This document shows, one piece after another, positions 9,194-16,346 of a DNA stretch of 64,000 bases. The stretch comes from UMGS1387 sp045540015. Its GTDB lineage: Bacteria; Bacillota; Clostridia; Oscillospirales; CAG-382. Below the pieces are notes generated by a model. It did no database searches. It was not told where the DNA came from and worked only from the letters and a program-made list of their open reading frames with translations. Where the stretch lies: assembly GCA_045540015.1 (NCBI GenBank), contig JAZQGP010000013.1:124001-188000 (forward strand), in the 5' to 3' direction. Each line of letters begins with the position of its first letter. Positions within the stretch are counted from its first letter, which is position 1. Made by a program: the position numbers and the translations under genes.

Positions 9194-11104
9194 ATGAATT
9201 TCAGTGCTGTACTTAAAACTGCGTCGGGCAAAGAACCGAAGGCGCAGGTTACCGAGAAAAAGCTTGGCAATGGCGTAGCTGCCGTATATGTAAAGGGCAA
9301 AGCAGAAGAAAACCTTGACATGGAATTCGGTGCACGCTGTAAGATTGAGTTTGACAAGGAAGTTGAAAAATGCGTTTGTGTACACAGACACAGCGAATAC
9401 TGGTGTATGCCCATTTTCAAGGATAACCCCTGCGAGATTCCGGACGAAACCCAGGGCTTTGTTGCAAGACACACAGACGGAAGATACACGGTTATTCTTC
9501 CTGTTGTTTCTGCAATCTATAAGTGTGTACTCACTTCGATTCCCGATGCAAATGAATTTTGTGCAAGACTTTTCTCGTATGTTGAAACACTCAACGAGTG
9601 CGACGCACTTGCGTTTGTATACGGCGAGACGGATAACCCCTACAAGATGATGAATGACTGCTTCAGAGAGGCAATCAAGGAGCTTGGTATTCCTACTAAG
9701 ATGCTTGAGGAAAGAGAATATCCCGAAATGTTCGAATATCTTGGCTGGTGCAGCTGGGATGCTCTTCAGATAAGAGTAAGCGAAGAAGGACTTTTAGAAA
9801 AGTGCCGCGAATTCAAGGAAAAGAACATTCCCGTTCGCTGGGCGATTGTTGACGACATGTGGGCGGATATTCCAAAGTTCAGAAAAGAAACCTATTCAAG
9901 CAGACAGGAAATGTTCCAGCTTATGCATTCAAGTCCCATTGCGTCCTTTGAAGCGGATCCCGTGCGTTTTCCTGACGGCTTAAAGCATGCCATTACCGAA
10001 ATGAAAAAGTATATGACGTGGGTTGGCATGTGGCATCCGACAACGGGATATTGGTACGGTGTTGATCCCGAAAGCAAGCTTTACGAAACTTTAAAAGCAG
10101 ATCTTTTCAAAACCGAAAACGGCAGATATATTCCCCGTCCCGATTATGACGGCTTCTATAAATTCTTTGATTCCTTCCATACCTTCCTTGAGGACTGCGG
10201 TGCTGACTTTGTGAAGGTTGACAACCAGAGCATGACAAAGCGTTTTTATAAAAAGACGCATCCCGTAGGTCAGGTTGCACGTTTCCAGCACAAAGCACTT
10301 GAAGACAGCACCACAAAGCATTTCGGAAACCGCCTTATTAACTGCATGGGCTGTGCAAGCGATAACGTTTGGAATCGTCCTTCAAGTCCTGTATCACGTT
10401 GCTCCGATGACTTCCAGCCCGAAAACAGAGACTGGTTCACAAAGCACATCTTGCAGTGCTCATACATGAGCTATCTCCAGGGGCAGATTATTTCCTGCGA
10501 CTGGGATATGTGGTGGACAGATGATGCACAGGGAAGCAAGAACAGTCTTCTTCGTGCAATAAGCGGCGGTCCTATCTATGTAAGTGATGAAATCGGCAGA
10601 AGCCGCAGAGAGCTTCTCATGCCTCTTTGCCTTGACGACGGTAGAATTTTAAGATGTGATAAGCCTGCAATGCCTGCTCTTGACTGCATGTTTGATGCTC
10701 CCGAGCACAGCGGACGTATATTCAAGGTTCAGAATACACTTAAAGGAAACGGCGCGATTGCAGCCTTCAATCTCAATTCTGATAACAGTAAAGCTGTCGG
10801 TACAATAAGTCCCGATGATGTTGAGGGACTTTGCGGCGAAGAATTTGCGGTATACGAGCACTTTGCACATAAGTTCTACACGATGAAGCGTGGCGAAAAG
10901 CTTGAAGTTGAGTTTACAGACCGCGACGATTTCAGACTTTATACCTTTACTCCCATTGTAAACGGCTTTGCGGCAATCGGAAGAACTGATAAGTTTATGT
11001 CGCCTCTTACAATAAAGAAGGTTGACGGCAAGAAGATTGAGCTTTATGAGAGCGGAATGTGCGCTTACTATGACAACGGAAAGTTTGTTGAAGAAGAAAT
11101 TTGA
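9194..11104 (+). CDS. GH36-type Sip1/raffinose-synthase-like glycoside hydrolase
   Basis: The 636-residue protein matches Sip1-related alpha-galactosidases and raffinose synthases of GH36, which cleave or transfer alpha-galactosides. Characteristic blocks are GWCSWDA, AIVDDMWAD, WVGMWHPTTGYW and the nucleophile region FVKVDNQS; SRCSDDF probably carries the acid/base Asp. No signal peptide is seen, so it should act in the cytoplasm. The ATG at 9194 follows GAAAGGAAG; an in-frame TTG at 9176 is less likely. It ends the operon before a terminator-like hairpin. No transporter is encoded in the operon, so substrate uptake must come from elsewhere. Confidence 0.88.
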   Translation: MNFSAVLKTASGKEPKAQVTEKKLGNGVAAVYVKGKAEENLDMEFGARCKIEFDKEVEKCVCVHRHSEYWCMPIFKDNPCEIPDETQGFVARHTDGRYTVILPVVSAIYKCVLTSIPDANEFCARLFSYVETLNECDALAFVYGETDNPYKMMNDCFREAIKELGIPTKMLEEREYPEMFEYLGWCSWDALQIRVSEEGLLEKCREFKEKNIPVRWAIVDDMWADIPKFRKETYSSRQEMFQLMHSSPIASFEADPVRFPDGLKHAITEMKKYMTWVGMWHPTTGYWYGVDPESKLYETLKADLFKTENGRYIPRPDYDGFYKFFDSFHTFLEDCGADFVKVDNQSMTKRFYKKTHPVGQVARFQHKALEDSTTKHFGNRLINCMGCASDNVWNRPSSPVSRCSDDFQPENRDWFTKHILQCSYMSYLQGQIISCDWDMWWTDDAQGSKNSLLRAISGGPIYVSDEIGRSRRELLMPLCLDDGRILRCDKPAMPALDCMFDAPEHSGRIFKVQNTLKGNGAIAAFNLNSDNSKAVGTISPDDVEGLCGEEFAVYEHFAHKFYTMKRGEKLEVEFTDRDDFRLYTFTPIVNGFAAIGRTDKFMSPLTIKKVDGKKIELYESGMCAYYDNGKFVEEEI

Positions 11105-11132
11105 ATAAAAAATTCCCATTGTTAAAAATGAG

Positions 11133-11167
11133 CCTCCCTGAATAAACTATATCAGGGAGGTTTTATT
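11133..11167 (+). terminator. Terminator-like hairpin that also contains a ribosome site
   Basis: CCTCCCTGA (11133-11141) pairs perfectly with TCAGGGAGG (11152-11160), followed by TTTTATT. It fits an intrinsic terminator for the upstream operon, but the right arm AGGGAGG is also the Shine-Dalgarno of the gene at 11168. Confidence 0.65.
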
Positions 11168-11368
11168 ATGGATATCAATGAAAGAAAAACGGCATCACCA
11201 AAGACGGACGACGAATACGAGGAACTTATAAACAGACTTGACAAAGTGGCGTCCATGAACGAGTATACAGGCTCAAGAGTAACACCCGAGCCGGAATATG
11301 ACAGTACAGAGCATTTTTTTAACAAAGAAAAGGCGAGAAGCGAAAGCAGAAAACGTCAGAATAAATGA
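11168..11368 (+). CDS. Small hydrophilic protein of unknown function
   Basis: The 66-residue product (start MDINERKTASPK) is highly charged, with no membrane segment or cysteine, and ends in a basic tail (RSESRKRQNK). A strong AGGGAGG ribosome site lies 7 bp upstream, inside the right arm of the hairpin at 11133-11160, so initiation may depend on whether that hairpin forms. It precedes a group of tiny genes that includes spoVM, and a sporulation role is possible but not shown. Confidence 0.6.
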   Translation: MDINERKTASPKTDDEYEELINRLDKVASMNEYTGSRVTPEPEYDSTEHFFNKEKARSESRKRQNK

Positions 11369-11489
11369 AATAATAACACGGCGGGACATGCAAAAATCCA
11401 AAAAAGGGAATTGTTTAAAAGAAGCGTGTAACAAACCGATTTGCAGGTGCATATACTGACATTGAAAAGTAAAATGCGGAGGTGTCGTG

Positions 11490-11636
11490 ATGAGAAGAAG
11501 CTGTGCTGTTATAGGAATGTGCCTGCTTTCGGCGGGAGTGGGAATACTTATATCTGTTTTTCTTCCTCCTGTGATACTGGTGTGCATTGAAGCACTGCTT
11601 CTTATTCTTGCGGGGCTCCTTTGCTTTAAGTGCTGA
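11490..11636 (+). CDS. 48-residue small membrane protein
   Basis: Beginning MRRSCAVIGMCLLSAG and ending LLCFKC, this peptide is almost wholly hydrophobic, with two likely membrane segments separated by a Pro-Pro pair. GGAGGTG lies about 5 bp before the ATG. It is 29 bp upstream of the SpoVM-like gene. I do not recognise its family. The strong ribosome site and its position between small genes support a real gene. Confidence 0.6.
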   Translation: MRRSCAVIGMCLLSAGVGILISVFLPPVILVCIEALLLILAGLLCFKC

Positions 11637-11665
11637 AAACAAAAGGTGAACTTGGAGGTAATGCC

Positions 11666-11731
11666 ATGAAAATTGTACTTATTAAGCCGCCGAAGGTGCT
11701 CGTTCCCATTCTCAAGCTGTTTTTAAAGTAA
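11666..11731 (+). CDS. spoVM: SpoVM-like sporulation peptide
   Basis: This 21-residue amphipathic peptide begins MKIVLIKPPKVLVPILK. Aligned without gaps to Bacillus subtilis SpoVM (26 residues), it keeps Met1, Lys2, Ile6, Lys7, Pro9, Lys10, Leu12, Ile15 and Leu20; Pro9 is the residue known to matter for curvature sensing on the forespore. SpoVM marks the outer forespore membrane and anchors SpoIVA. TTGGAGG precedes the ATG by 7 bp. The next gene downstream encodes SipL, the clostridial SpoIVA partner, which supports the call. It is shorter than the Bacillus form at the C-terminus. Confidence 0.78.
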   Translation: MKIVLIKPPKVLVPILKLFLK

Positions 11732-11749
11732 AAAACAATTGAATAAAAA

Positions 11750-11778
11750 GCATAAACTCCTTTTCACGCTCATACATA
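11750..11778 (+). promoter_or_regulatory. Probable sigma-E promoter of sipL
   Basis: GCATAAA (11750-11756), 14 bp, then CATACATA (11771-11778) fits the mother-cell sigma-E consensus (KMATAWW, 13-15 bp, CATACANT) with a single -10 deviation. Transcription would start near 11785, about 30 bp before the sipL ATG. Confidence 0.6.
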
Positions 11779-11809
11779 TTGAGTAAATGAGTAAAAGTGC
11801 AAAGGAGTT
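11755..11809 (+). promoter_or_regulatory. Hairpin that would sequester the sipL ribosome site in read-through RNA
   Basis: AACTCCTTTTCAC (11755-11767) is complementary to GTGCAAAGGAGTT (11797-11809) at 12 of 13 positions. The right arm is the Shine-Dalgarno of sipL. The left arm lies upstream of the sigma-E start, so only longer transcripts would contain the hairpin. Confidence 0.5.
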
Positions 11810-11815
11810 GTTTTT

Positions 11816-13366
11816 ATGGAAAAATACAGGCTTCCCGAAAGGAATATTATGTTTTCGGACAGAAACGAGTTTGATACTGTGGTTGCGGTGACGCTTGATG
11901 AATACTGCCCGAATGCAGTGAAAATTGTCAGGTGCGATATGTATCCGGTTCTTTCGGAATGGCGTCTTACGGAAAACGGCATAGAATACTCGGGAAAAAA
12001 CATTTTTCGTGTTGTGTATGTTTCAGACTACAACGATAGTCTCAGAAGCGTGAATTTTGAGCAGGATTTTGGCGGAGTAATGAAAGTGAATGCGACCTTG
12101 CCGGAGGATGATCTCAAAGTTTGTATGTCTGCCGGAAGCGTTCAGTCCTCGGCAAAAATAATGTCGGCAAGACAGCTCGAGCTTAAAGGCAGAGTGATGC
12201 TTTCCGGAACAGTTACGAGCAGTGGCGAATTGCAGCTGTACGGCAATGAGGCACAGAACAACGAAAACATATGTATGCTTGAAGAGACACTTGAAATGTG
12301 CGAAAGAATAAGGATAGACTGCGAAAAAGCGCAGGTTGAGAGCGATATTTCTTTGTCCCAGGGAGAAATGAGTGTAGGTGAAATGCTGTATACCGAAATA
12401 AATCCTTTTGTTACGCAAAGCGAATGCTTCGACGGAAGAATGTCGGTTTCGGGAAATGTTTATGCAAGATTTGTGTATGTTCCCGAAAGACAGTCTGATT
12501 CACCCGACACACAGGAAAGTGAGCCTGTATGCGTAACGAGAACCATTCCGTTTGAAACTCAGATATATAACGACGGCATAAATGAAAACGGATATGCTTT
12601 TGTTAAAGCCGTGCCGATATATGCAAAAACAGGGGTTTCCTATGATCCGTACGGTGAAAACAGGGTACTGTCGCTTTCGGCGGATATGGAAATTTCGGGG
12701 TTCGTCTATGAATGCGAAAAGGCGTGTGTATGTACAGATGTTTTCGGAGTAGGAAAAAAGGTAAATGCCGAGATTGTTCCCGTGACATTTGAAAGAATAT
12801 CCGACACCGTTAAGGAGAACATATATATTTCCGAAAAGCTTCATGCGGACCCGAGGAGCTTTTCAAGCATTACCGACTGCGGAATGAATGTGAGAGTTAC
12901 GGGCACAGAGGTTTCTGAGGGTAAAATGTACGCAGCTTTGCGTGCGGACGTTAATCTTTTCGGTGTAGGAGAAAACGGCGGTGCAAGCTTTGTACAGAGT
13001 GGATTTAACATGAAGACCCCTGTCGACACCTCGGTAAATCCAAGTGAGATTAAGGCAGATATGCTGGTGCAGGTAAAGGATGTGCAGTGCGAAATAAAGA
13101 GCGGAGAGCTGATCGTGCAGGCAAACGCAGAGCTTTGCGGTGTACTGACAGAAAAAACAACGGCAAATGCCGTTGGTGCTGTAAGCATATCGGAGGATGA
13201 AAACGACTGTGAAAAGGGGCAGATAATTGTGTATTATCCCGAAGACTCGGACACTGTCTGGAGCATTGCAAAGAGTTATTCTGTTAATCCCGAGATGCTG
13301 AAAATGGCAAATGGAATTGATGGTGACAGCCTTTTGGGAGTAAAGACAGTGCTTATAACAAAGTAA
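11816..13366 (+). CDS. sipL: SipL-like spore coat morphogenetic protein (DUF3794 repeats plus LysM)
   Basis: The 516-residue protein consists of repeated DUF3794/SPOCS-type beta domains and a C-terminal LysM-like domain (IIVYYPEDSDTVWSIAKSYS, about 470-516). This is the architecture of Clostridioides difficile SipL, which binds SpoIVA through its LysM domain and is required for coat localisation. A sigma-E-type promoter upstream and a SpoVM-like peptide gene 84 bp before it place it in mother-cell engulfment and coat assembly. No signal peptide is present, as expected for a mother-cell cytosolic protein. Other DUF3794 proteins exist, but the LysM tail and neighbour favour SipL. Confidence 0.85.
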   Translation: MEKYRLPERNIMFSDRNEFDTVVAVTLDEYCPNAVKIVRCDMYPVLSEWRLTENGIEYSGKNIFRVVYVSDYNDSLRSVNFEQDFGGVMKVNATLPEDDLKVCMSAGSVQSSAKIMSARQLELKGRVMLSGTVTSSGELQLYGNEAQNNENICMLEETLEMCERIRIDCEKAQVESDISLSQGEMSVGEMLYTEINPFVTQSECFDGRMSVSGNVYARFVYVPERQSDSPDTQESEPVCVTRTIPFETQIYNDGINENGYAFVKAVPIYAKTGVSYDPYGENRVLSLSADMEISGFVYECEKACVCTDVFGVGKKVNAEIVPVTFERISDTVKENIYISEKLHADPRSFSSITDCGMNVRVTGTEVSEGKMYAALRADVNLFGVGENGGASFVQSGFNMKTPVDTSVNPSEIKADMLVQVKDVQCEIKSGELIVQANAELCGVLTEKTTANAVGAVSISEDENDCEKGQIIVYYPEDSDTVWSIAKSYSVNPEMLKMANGIDGDSLLGVKTVLITK

Positions 13367-13371
13367 AAAAC

Positions 13372-13394
13372 AAAGGGGCGACATGCCCCTTTTT
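13372..13394. terminator. Bidirectional terminator between sipL and azlD
   Basis: AAAGGGGC (13372-13379) pairs with GCCCCTTT (13385-13392) around a 5-nt loop, with T-rich sequence after it and A-rich sequence before it. It can serve both converging genes. Confidence 0.85.
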
Positions 13395-13395
13395 C

Positions 13396-13734
13396 TTATA
13401 AAAATATTGATATCCTTATAAGTACCATGTAAAGCACTGTTGAAAGCCCTATGCTTAAAAGCGTGTTGCCCTTTATGTAGTGAAGCACCGCTGCAAAGGC
13501 AACTGCAATAAGCTCGGGAATTCCGTGTGAACCTGATAGAAAATGCACGTTTCTCAGACAGAATATCACAAGTGTTGCAATAACTGTCGGCGGAAGAACT
13601 TTTCCGAGATAATCGACTATTGCAGGAACCTTTCTCTTTCCTCCAAACAGCAGGAACGGTATAAACCTCGTAAGAGCCGTGGACAAAGCACAAACCGCGA
13701 TTATGGCAACGGCGTAGATTGTTTTGTCATTCAT
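13396..13734 (-). CDS. azlD: AzlD-family branched-chain amino acid transport protein
   Basis: This 112-residue, four-segment membrane protein has the AzlD signature TRFIPFLLFGG near its start. AzlD works with AzlC as a two-part exporter for branched-chain amino acids or analogues. It overlaps azlC by 4 bp, so the pair is translationally coupled. Length is typical. Confidence 0.92.
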   Translation of the reverse strand: MNDKTIYAVAIIAVCALSTALTRFIPFLLFGGKRKVPAIVDYLGKVLPPTVIATLVIFCLRNVHFLSGSHGIPELIAVAFAAVLHYIKGNTLLSIGLSTVLYMVLIRISIFL

Positions 13735-14432
13735 ACCGATGCCTCCTTTTTGCCGTTTCGTTCATCGGGATGTATGCTTTTAGTGAATATCAGAATTGCC
13801 GACGAAAGCAGGAGCGACGGGAAAATAAAGTTGTCAGGACCGAGAAGTATGAGGAAAAGTGCCGAGGAAACAAGCCCTGTAATTGCAGGAAGCTTGTACG
13901 AATTTTTCTTCCACTGTTCGACAAACAACACAACAAACAGCGCTGTCATTGAAAAGTCAACACCCGTAAAGTCAAACGGGAGATTGCTGAGAAGTGAGCC
14001 TATGCATGAGCCGATTATCCAGTATGAGTGGTCAAAAAGCGAGATAAACAGCATTGACAGCGGATGTGCGTTGTCGTGCTCGGTAAAGCATAAAACCGAA
14101 TATGTCTCGTCCGTAAGCTCGTAAATCGGAATAAACTTTTTCTTTCCGAGTATCTGGAAGCGCGTTATAAATGAAAGCCCGTAGAATATGTGTCTGCTGT
14201 TGAGAAGAATTGTCATGACACATGCAGTTGCAAGGGTGGTGTTTCCTGCTGCGAGAAAATCGCACATGAGAAACTGACCGGAGCCTGCGTATATGAAAAG
14301 GCTGGAGAAAAACGCCCACGGCAGACCGTAGCCTGCTTGCCTGAGCAATATCCCGAAGGCGGTGCCTAAAAACAGGTAGCCGAACAAAACGGGAAGCGAG
14401 CGCTTGAATGAATAGAGAATTATCTTTTTCAA
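13731..14432 (-). CDS. azlC: AzlC-family branched-chain amino acid exporter, large subunit
   Basis: The 233-residue integral membrane protein has AzlC motifs (GYLFLGTAFGILLRQAGYG, YAGSGQF, NSRHIFYGLS). AzlC forms the main permease with AzlD. A TTG start at 14432 is chosen because AAGGAG lies 8 bp upstream; the longer in-frame ATG at 14474 lies only a few bases past the -10 box of the promoter at 14465-14493 and has no ribosome site. Confidence 0.92.
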   Translation of the reverse strand: MKKIILYSFKRSLPVLFGYLFLGTAFGILLRQAGYGLPWAFFSSLFIYAGSGQFLMCDFLAAGNTTLATACVMTILLNSRHIFYGLSFITRFQILGKKKFIPIYELTDETYSVLCFTEHDNAHPLSMLFISLFDHSYWIIGSCIGSLLSNLPFDFTGVDFSMTALFVVLFVEQWKKNSYKLPAITGLVSSALFLILLGPDNFIFPSLLLSSAILIFTKSIHPDERNGKKEASV

Positions 14433-14464
14433 GGTGAAATCTCCTTGTGTTTTTAGATTTACAC

Positions 14465-14493
14465 AGTATATCACCGAAATCTCCGGTTATCAA
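14465..14493 (-). promoter_or_regulatory. Sigma-A promoter of azlCD
   Basis: Minus-strand TTGATA (14493-14488), a 17-bp spacer and TATACT (14470-14465) lie 32 bp before the TTG start. Confidence 0.65.
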
Positions 14494-14556
14494 GCTGTAT
14501 TTGTAAATAAAAGTCGCATTTTGCATATAATACGGCAAAAAAGAGATAAAAAGGTA

Positions 14557-14585
14557 TTGCAAAAAAAGCAAAATAGAGGTATAAT
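14557..14585 (+). promoter_or_regulatory. Sigma-A promoter of the DUF1858-trmK operon
   Basis: TTGCAA (14557-14562), a 17-bp spacer and TATAAT (14580-14585) lie 35 bp upstream of the ATG at 14621. Confidence 0.75.
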
Positions 14586-14620
14586 ATATCTGTAAATTTA
14601 TTATTTCTCGGAGGTTTATC

Positions 14621-14824
14621 ATGAAAGAAGTAACAAAAGACACAATCGTAGGCGATATTCTTGACATCGCGCCCGAAGCAGCACCGCTTTTCCTTGAAAT
14701 CGGAATGCACTGCCTTGGCTGTCCTTCGGCAAGAGGCGAGAGCATAGAAATGGCATGCGCTGTTCACGGAGTTGACGCAGACGAGCTTGTTGAAAAAATC
14801 AACACACTGCTTTCATCAAAGTAA
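14621..14824 (+). CDS. DUF1858-domain protein (hybrid-cluster-associated disulfide type)
   Basis: The 67-residue protein matches the DUF1858 fold: TIVGDILDIAPEAAPLF, then a redox-type CLGC pair followed by PSARGES. Such proteins are found alone or fused to redox enzymes in anaerobes, and the two cysteines may form a disulfide. A GGAGG site precedes the ATG. It is the first gene of an operon and its stop codon overlaps the trmK start by one base. Its link to tRNA methylation is not known. Confidence 0.88.
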   Translation: MKEVTKDTIVGDILDIAPEAAPLFLEIGMHCLGCPSARGESIEMACAVHGVDADELVEKINTLLSSK

Positions 14825-15567
14825 TGAGCCGAGAGTTGACTAAACCGTCAGTCCGGCTGAGTGCGGCGGCTGAAATGGCCGCCGCTGCTTTGTCATGTGA
14901 GAAAAAAACGAAACGAGCACTTGATGTCGGTTGCGACCATGCAAAGCTTGCGGTATACCTTGTGCAGTCGGGACTGTTTTCTCATGTGACAGCGTCTGAT
15001 GTTGCCGACGGTCCGTGTGAAAAGGCAAGACAAACGGTCAGAGAAAGAACGCTGAGAGGCGAAAGCCTTGAAAAATATATAACCGTTGTAAAGTCAGACG
15101 GACTTTGCGGATTTGAAAACGAGCATTTCGACTGTGTTTTCATACTCGGAATGGGCGGTGAGCTTATTTCGGATATACTCGAAAAGGGCAGCTTTACAAG
15201 ATGTGATGAAAATCGCGAGAAAATACGGTATATCCTTCAGCCCATGACAAGCGAGGACAAGCTTCGCGAATATCTGTATGAAAACGGCTACAGAATAGAT
15301 GACGAAACAATGGTTTGTGACAAATCAAGAGTGTACGCAATTCTTTCGGTGTGCTTTGACGGCGAAAAACGAAAGGGTACTAAGAGCGAATATCTTCTCG
15401 GAAAAGCAAATATAGAAAGACGTACAGAGCTGTTTGAAAGACAGCTTGACAGGAGAATACGCATTACAAAAAAAGCTCTTGAAGAAAGACTGCAGAACGG
15501 ACTTGAGTCTGATGAGCTTAAAACACTTCTTGATGAGCTTCTCGTGATAAAGGAGAATAAAAAATGA
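14824..15567 (+). CDS. trmK: tRNA (adenine-22-N1)-methyltransferase
   Basis: TrmK methylates N1 of A22 in bacterial tRNAs using SAM. The 247-residue protein has the Rossmann SAM motif ALDVGCDHAKLAVYL, the family loop FILGMGGELISDIL, and ILQPMTSEDKLREYL, followed by a C-terminal coiled coil (about 195-245), all typical of the YqfN/TrmK family. It overlaps the downstream Nif3 gene by ATGA, an arrangement conserved in Firmicutes. Confidence 0.93.
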   Translation: MSRELTKPSVRLSAAAEMAAAALSCEKKTKRALDVGCDHAKLAVYLVQSGLFSHVTASDVADGPCEKARQTVRERTLRGESLEKYITVVKSDGLCGFENEHFDCVFILGMGGELISDILEKGSFTRCDENREKIRYILQPMTSEDKLREYLYENGYRIDDETMVCDKSRVYAILSVCFDGEKRKGTKSEYLLGKANIERRTELFERQLDRRIRITKKALEERLQNGLESDELKTLLDELLVIKENKK

Positions 15568-16331
15568 TAACTGTAAGAGATATAGACATTCTTTTGAGCG
15601 CGGTTGCTCCGAAGTCGCTTTCGGAGGAATGGGACAACGACGGCGTTATGCTGTGTTCGAGCCTTGATAAACCTGTGAAAAAAGTGCTTTGTGCACTTGA
15701 AGTTACAGAGGAAGTGTCAAAATATGCCTGTGAAAACGGCTTTGACCTTGTTGTAACGCATCACCCGCTTATCTTCAGGAAAATTTCAAGGCTTGACGAG
15801 AGCAATTTTAACGTGTTTGCACCGTTTTTTGAAAAAGGAATAAGCGTGCTTTCGTATCATACAAGGCTTGACAGCGCAGAGGGCGGAGTGAACGACTGTC
15901 TTGCAGGGCTTATCGGCATGACGGATGTTTGCGGCTTTGGCGGAGAATCCGGCTGCATAGCCAGAATCGGAAAAGTGATACCAATGTCATTTGAGCAGTT
16001 TGGGGAGCATCTGCTGTCAAAGCTTAATTGTGTAAATATCCGTGCGTGTGATTCAGGAAAAGCAATAGAAAAGGTTGCGCTTGTCGGCGGCTCGGGTAAA
16101 GACTATATTTTTGATGCTGTGCGTTCGGGTGCAGATGCTTTTGTTACAAGCGAAATACCGCACCACATGTACGAAGAAGCAAAAAAGCTCGGCATAAGTC
16201 TTTTTGACTGCGGTCACTATTACACAGAAAACTGCATTGCCGAAAAGCTCGCAGAGCTTATAAAAGAAAAGTATCCCGAACTTTGCGTACAGGCTTTTGA
16301 TGTACAAAGTCCGTATGTTTGTATACAGTAA
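15564..16331 (+). CDS. Nif3-like dinuclear metal center protein
   Basis: This 255-residue Nif3/YqfO-family protein is expected to bind two metal ions; the biochemical role is uncertain, though GTP cyclohydrolase type 2 activity has been suggested for a relative. Metal-binding motifs are VVTHHPLIF near residue 65 and SYHTRLDSAEGGVND; the C-terminal part has FDCGHYYTE. It lacks the PII-like insert of the longer Bacillus protein. Start and stop overlap trmK. Confidence 0.92.
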   Translation: MITVRDIDILLSAVAPKSLSEEWDNDGVMLCSSLDKPVKKVLCALEVTEEVSKYACENGFDLVVTHHPLIFRKISRLDESNFNVFAPFFEKGISVLSYHTRLDSAEGGVNDCLAGLIGMTDVCGFGGESGCIARIGKVIPMSFEQFGEHLLSKLNCVNIRACDSGKAIEKVALVGGSGKDYIFDAVRSGADAFVTSEIPHHMYEEAKKLGISLFDCGHYYTENCIAEKLAELIKEKYPELCVQAFDVQSPYVCIQ

Positions 16332-16346
16332 ACCGGAGGAATAAAA

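Noticed and set aside
8864..9489. Long minus-strand ORFs opposite the activase and GH36 genes, and similar antisense ORFs elsewhere
   Set aside because: They overlap well-supported genes completely, lack ribosome sites and show no family motifs; treated as coding shadows.
11380..11489. Sigma-K-like promoter (AC, 17 bp, CATATAC) before the 48-residue ORF
   Set aside because: The -10 deviates from the consensus and the -35 is only two bases, so the match is not distinguishable from chance.
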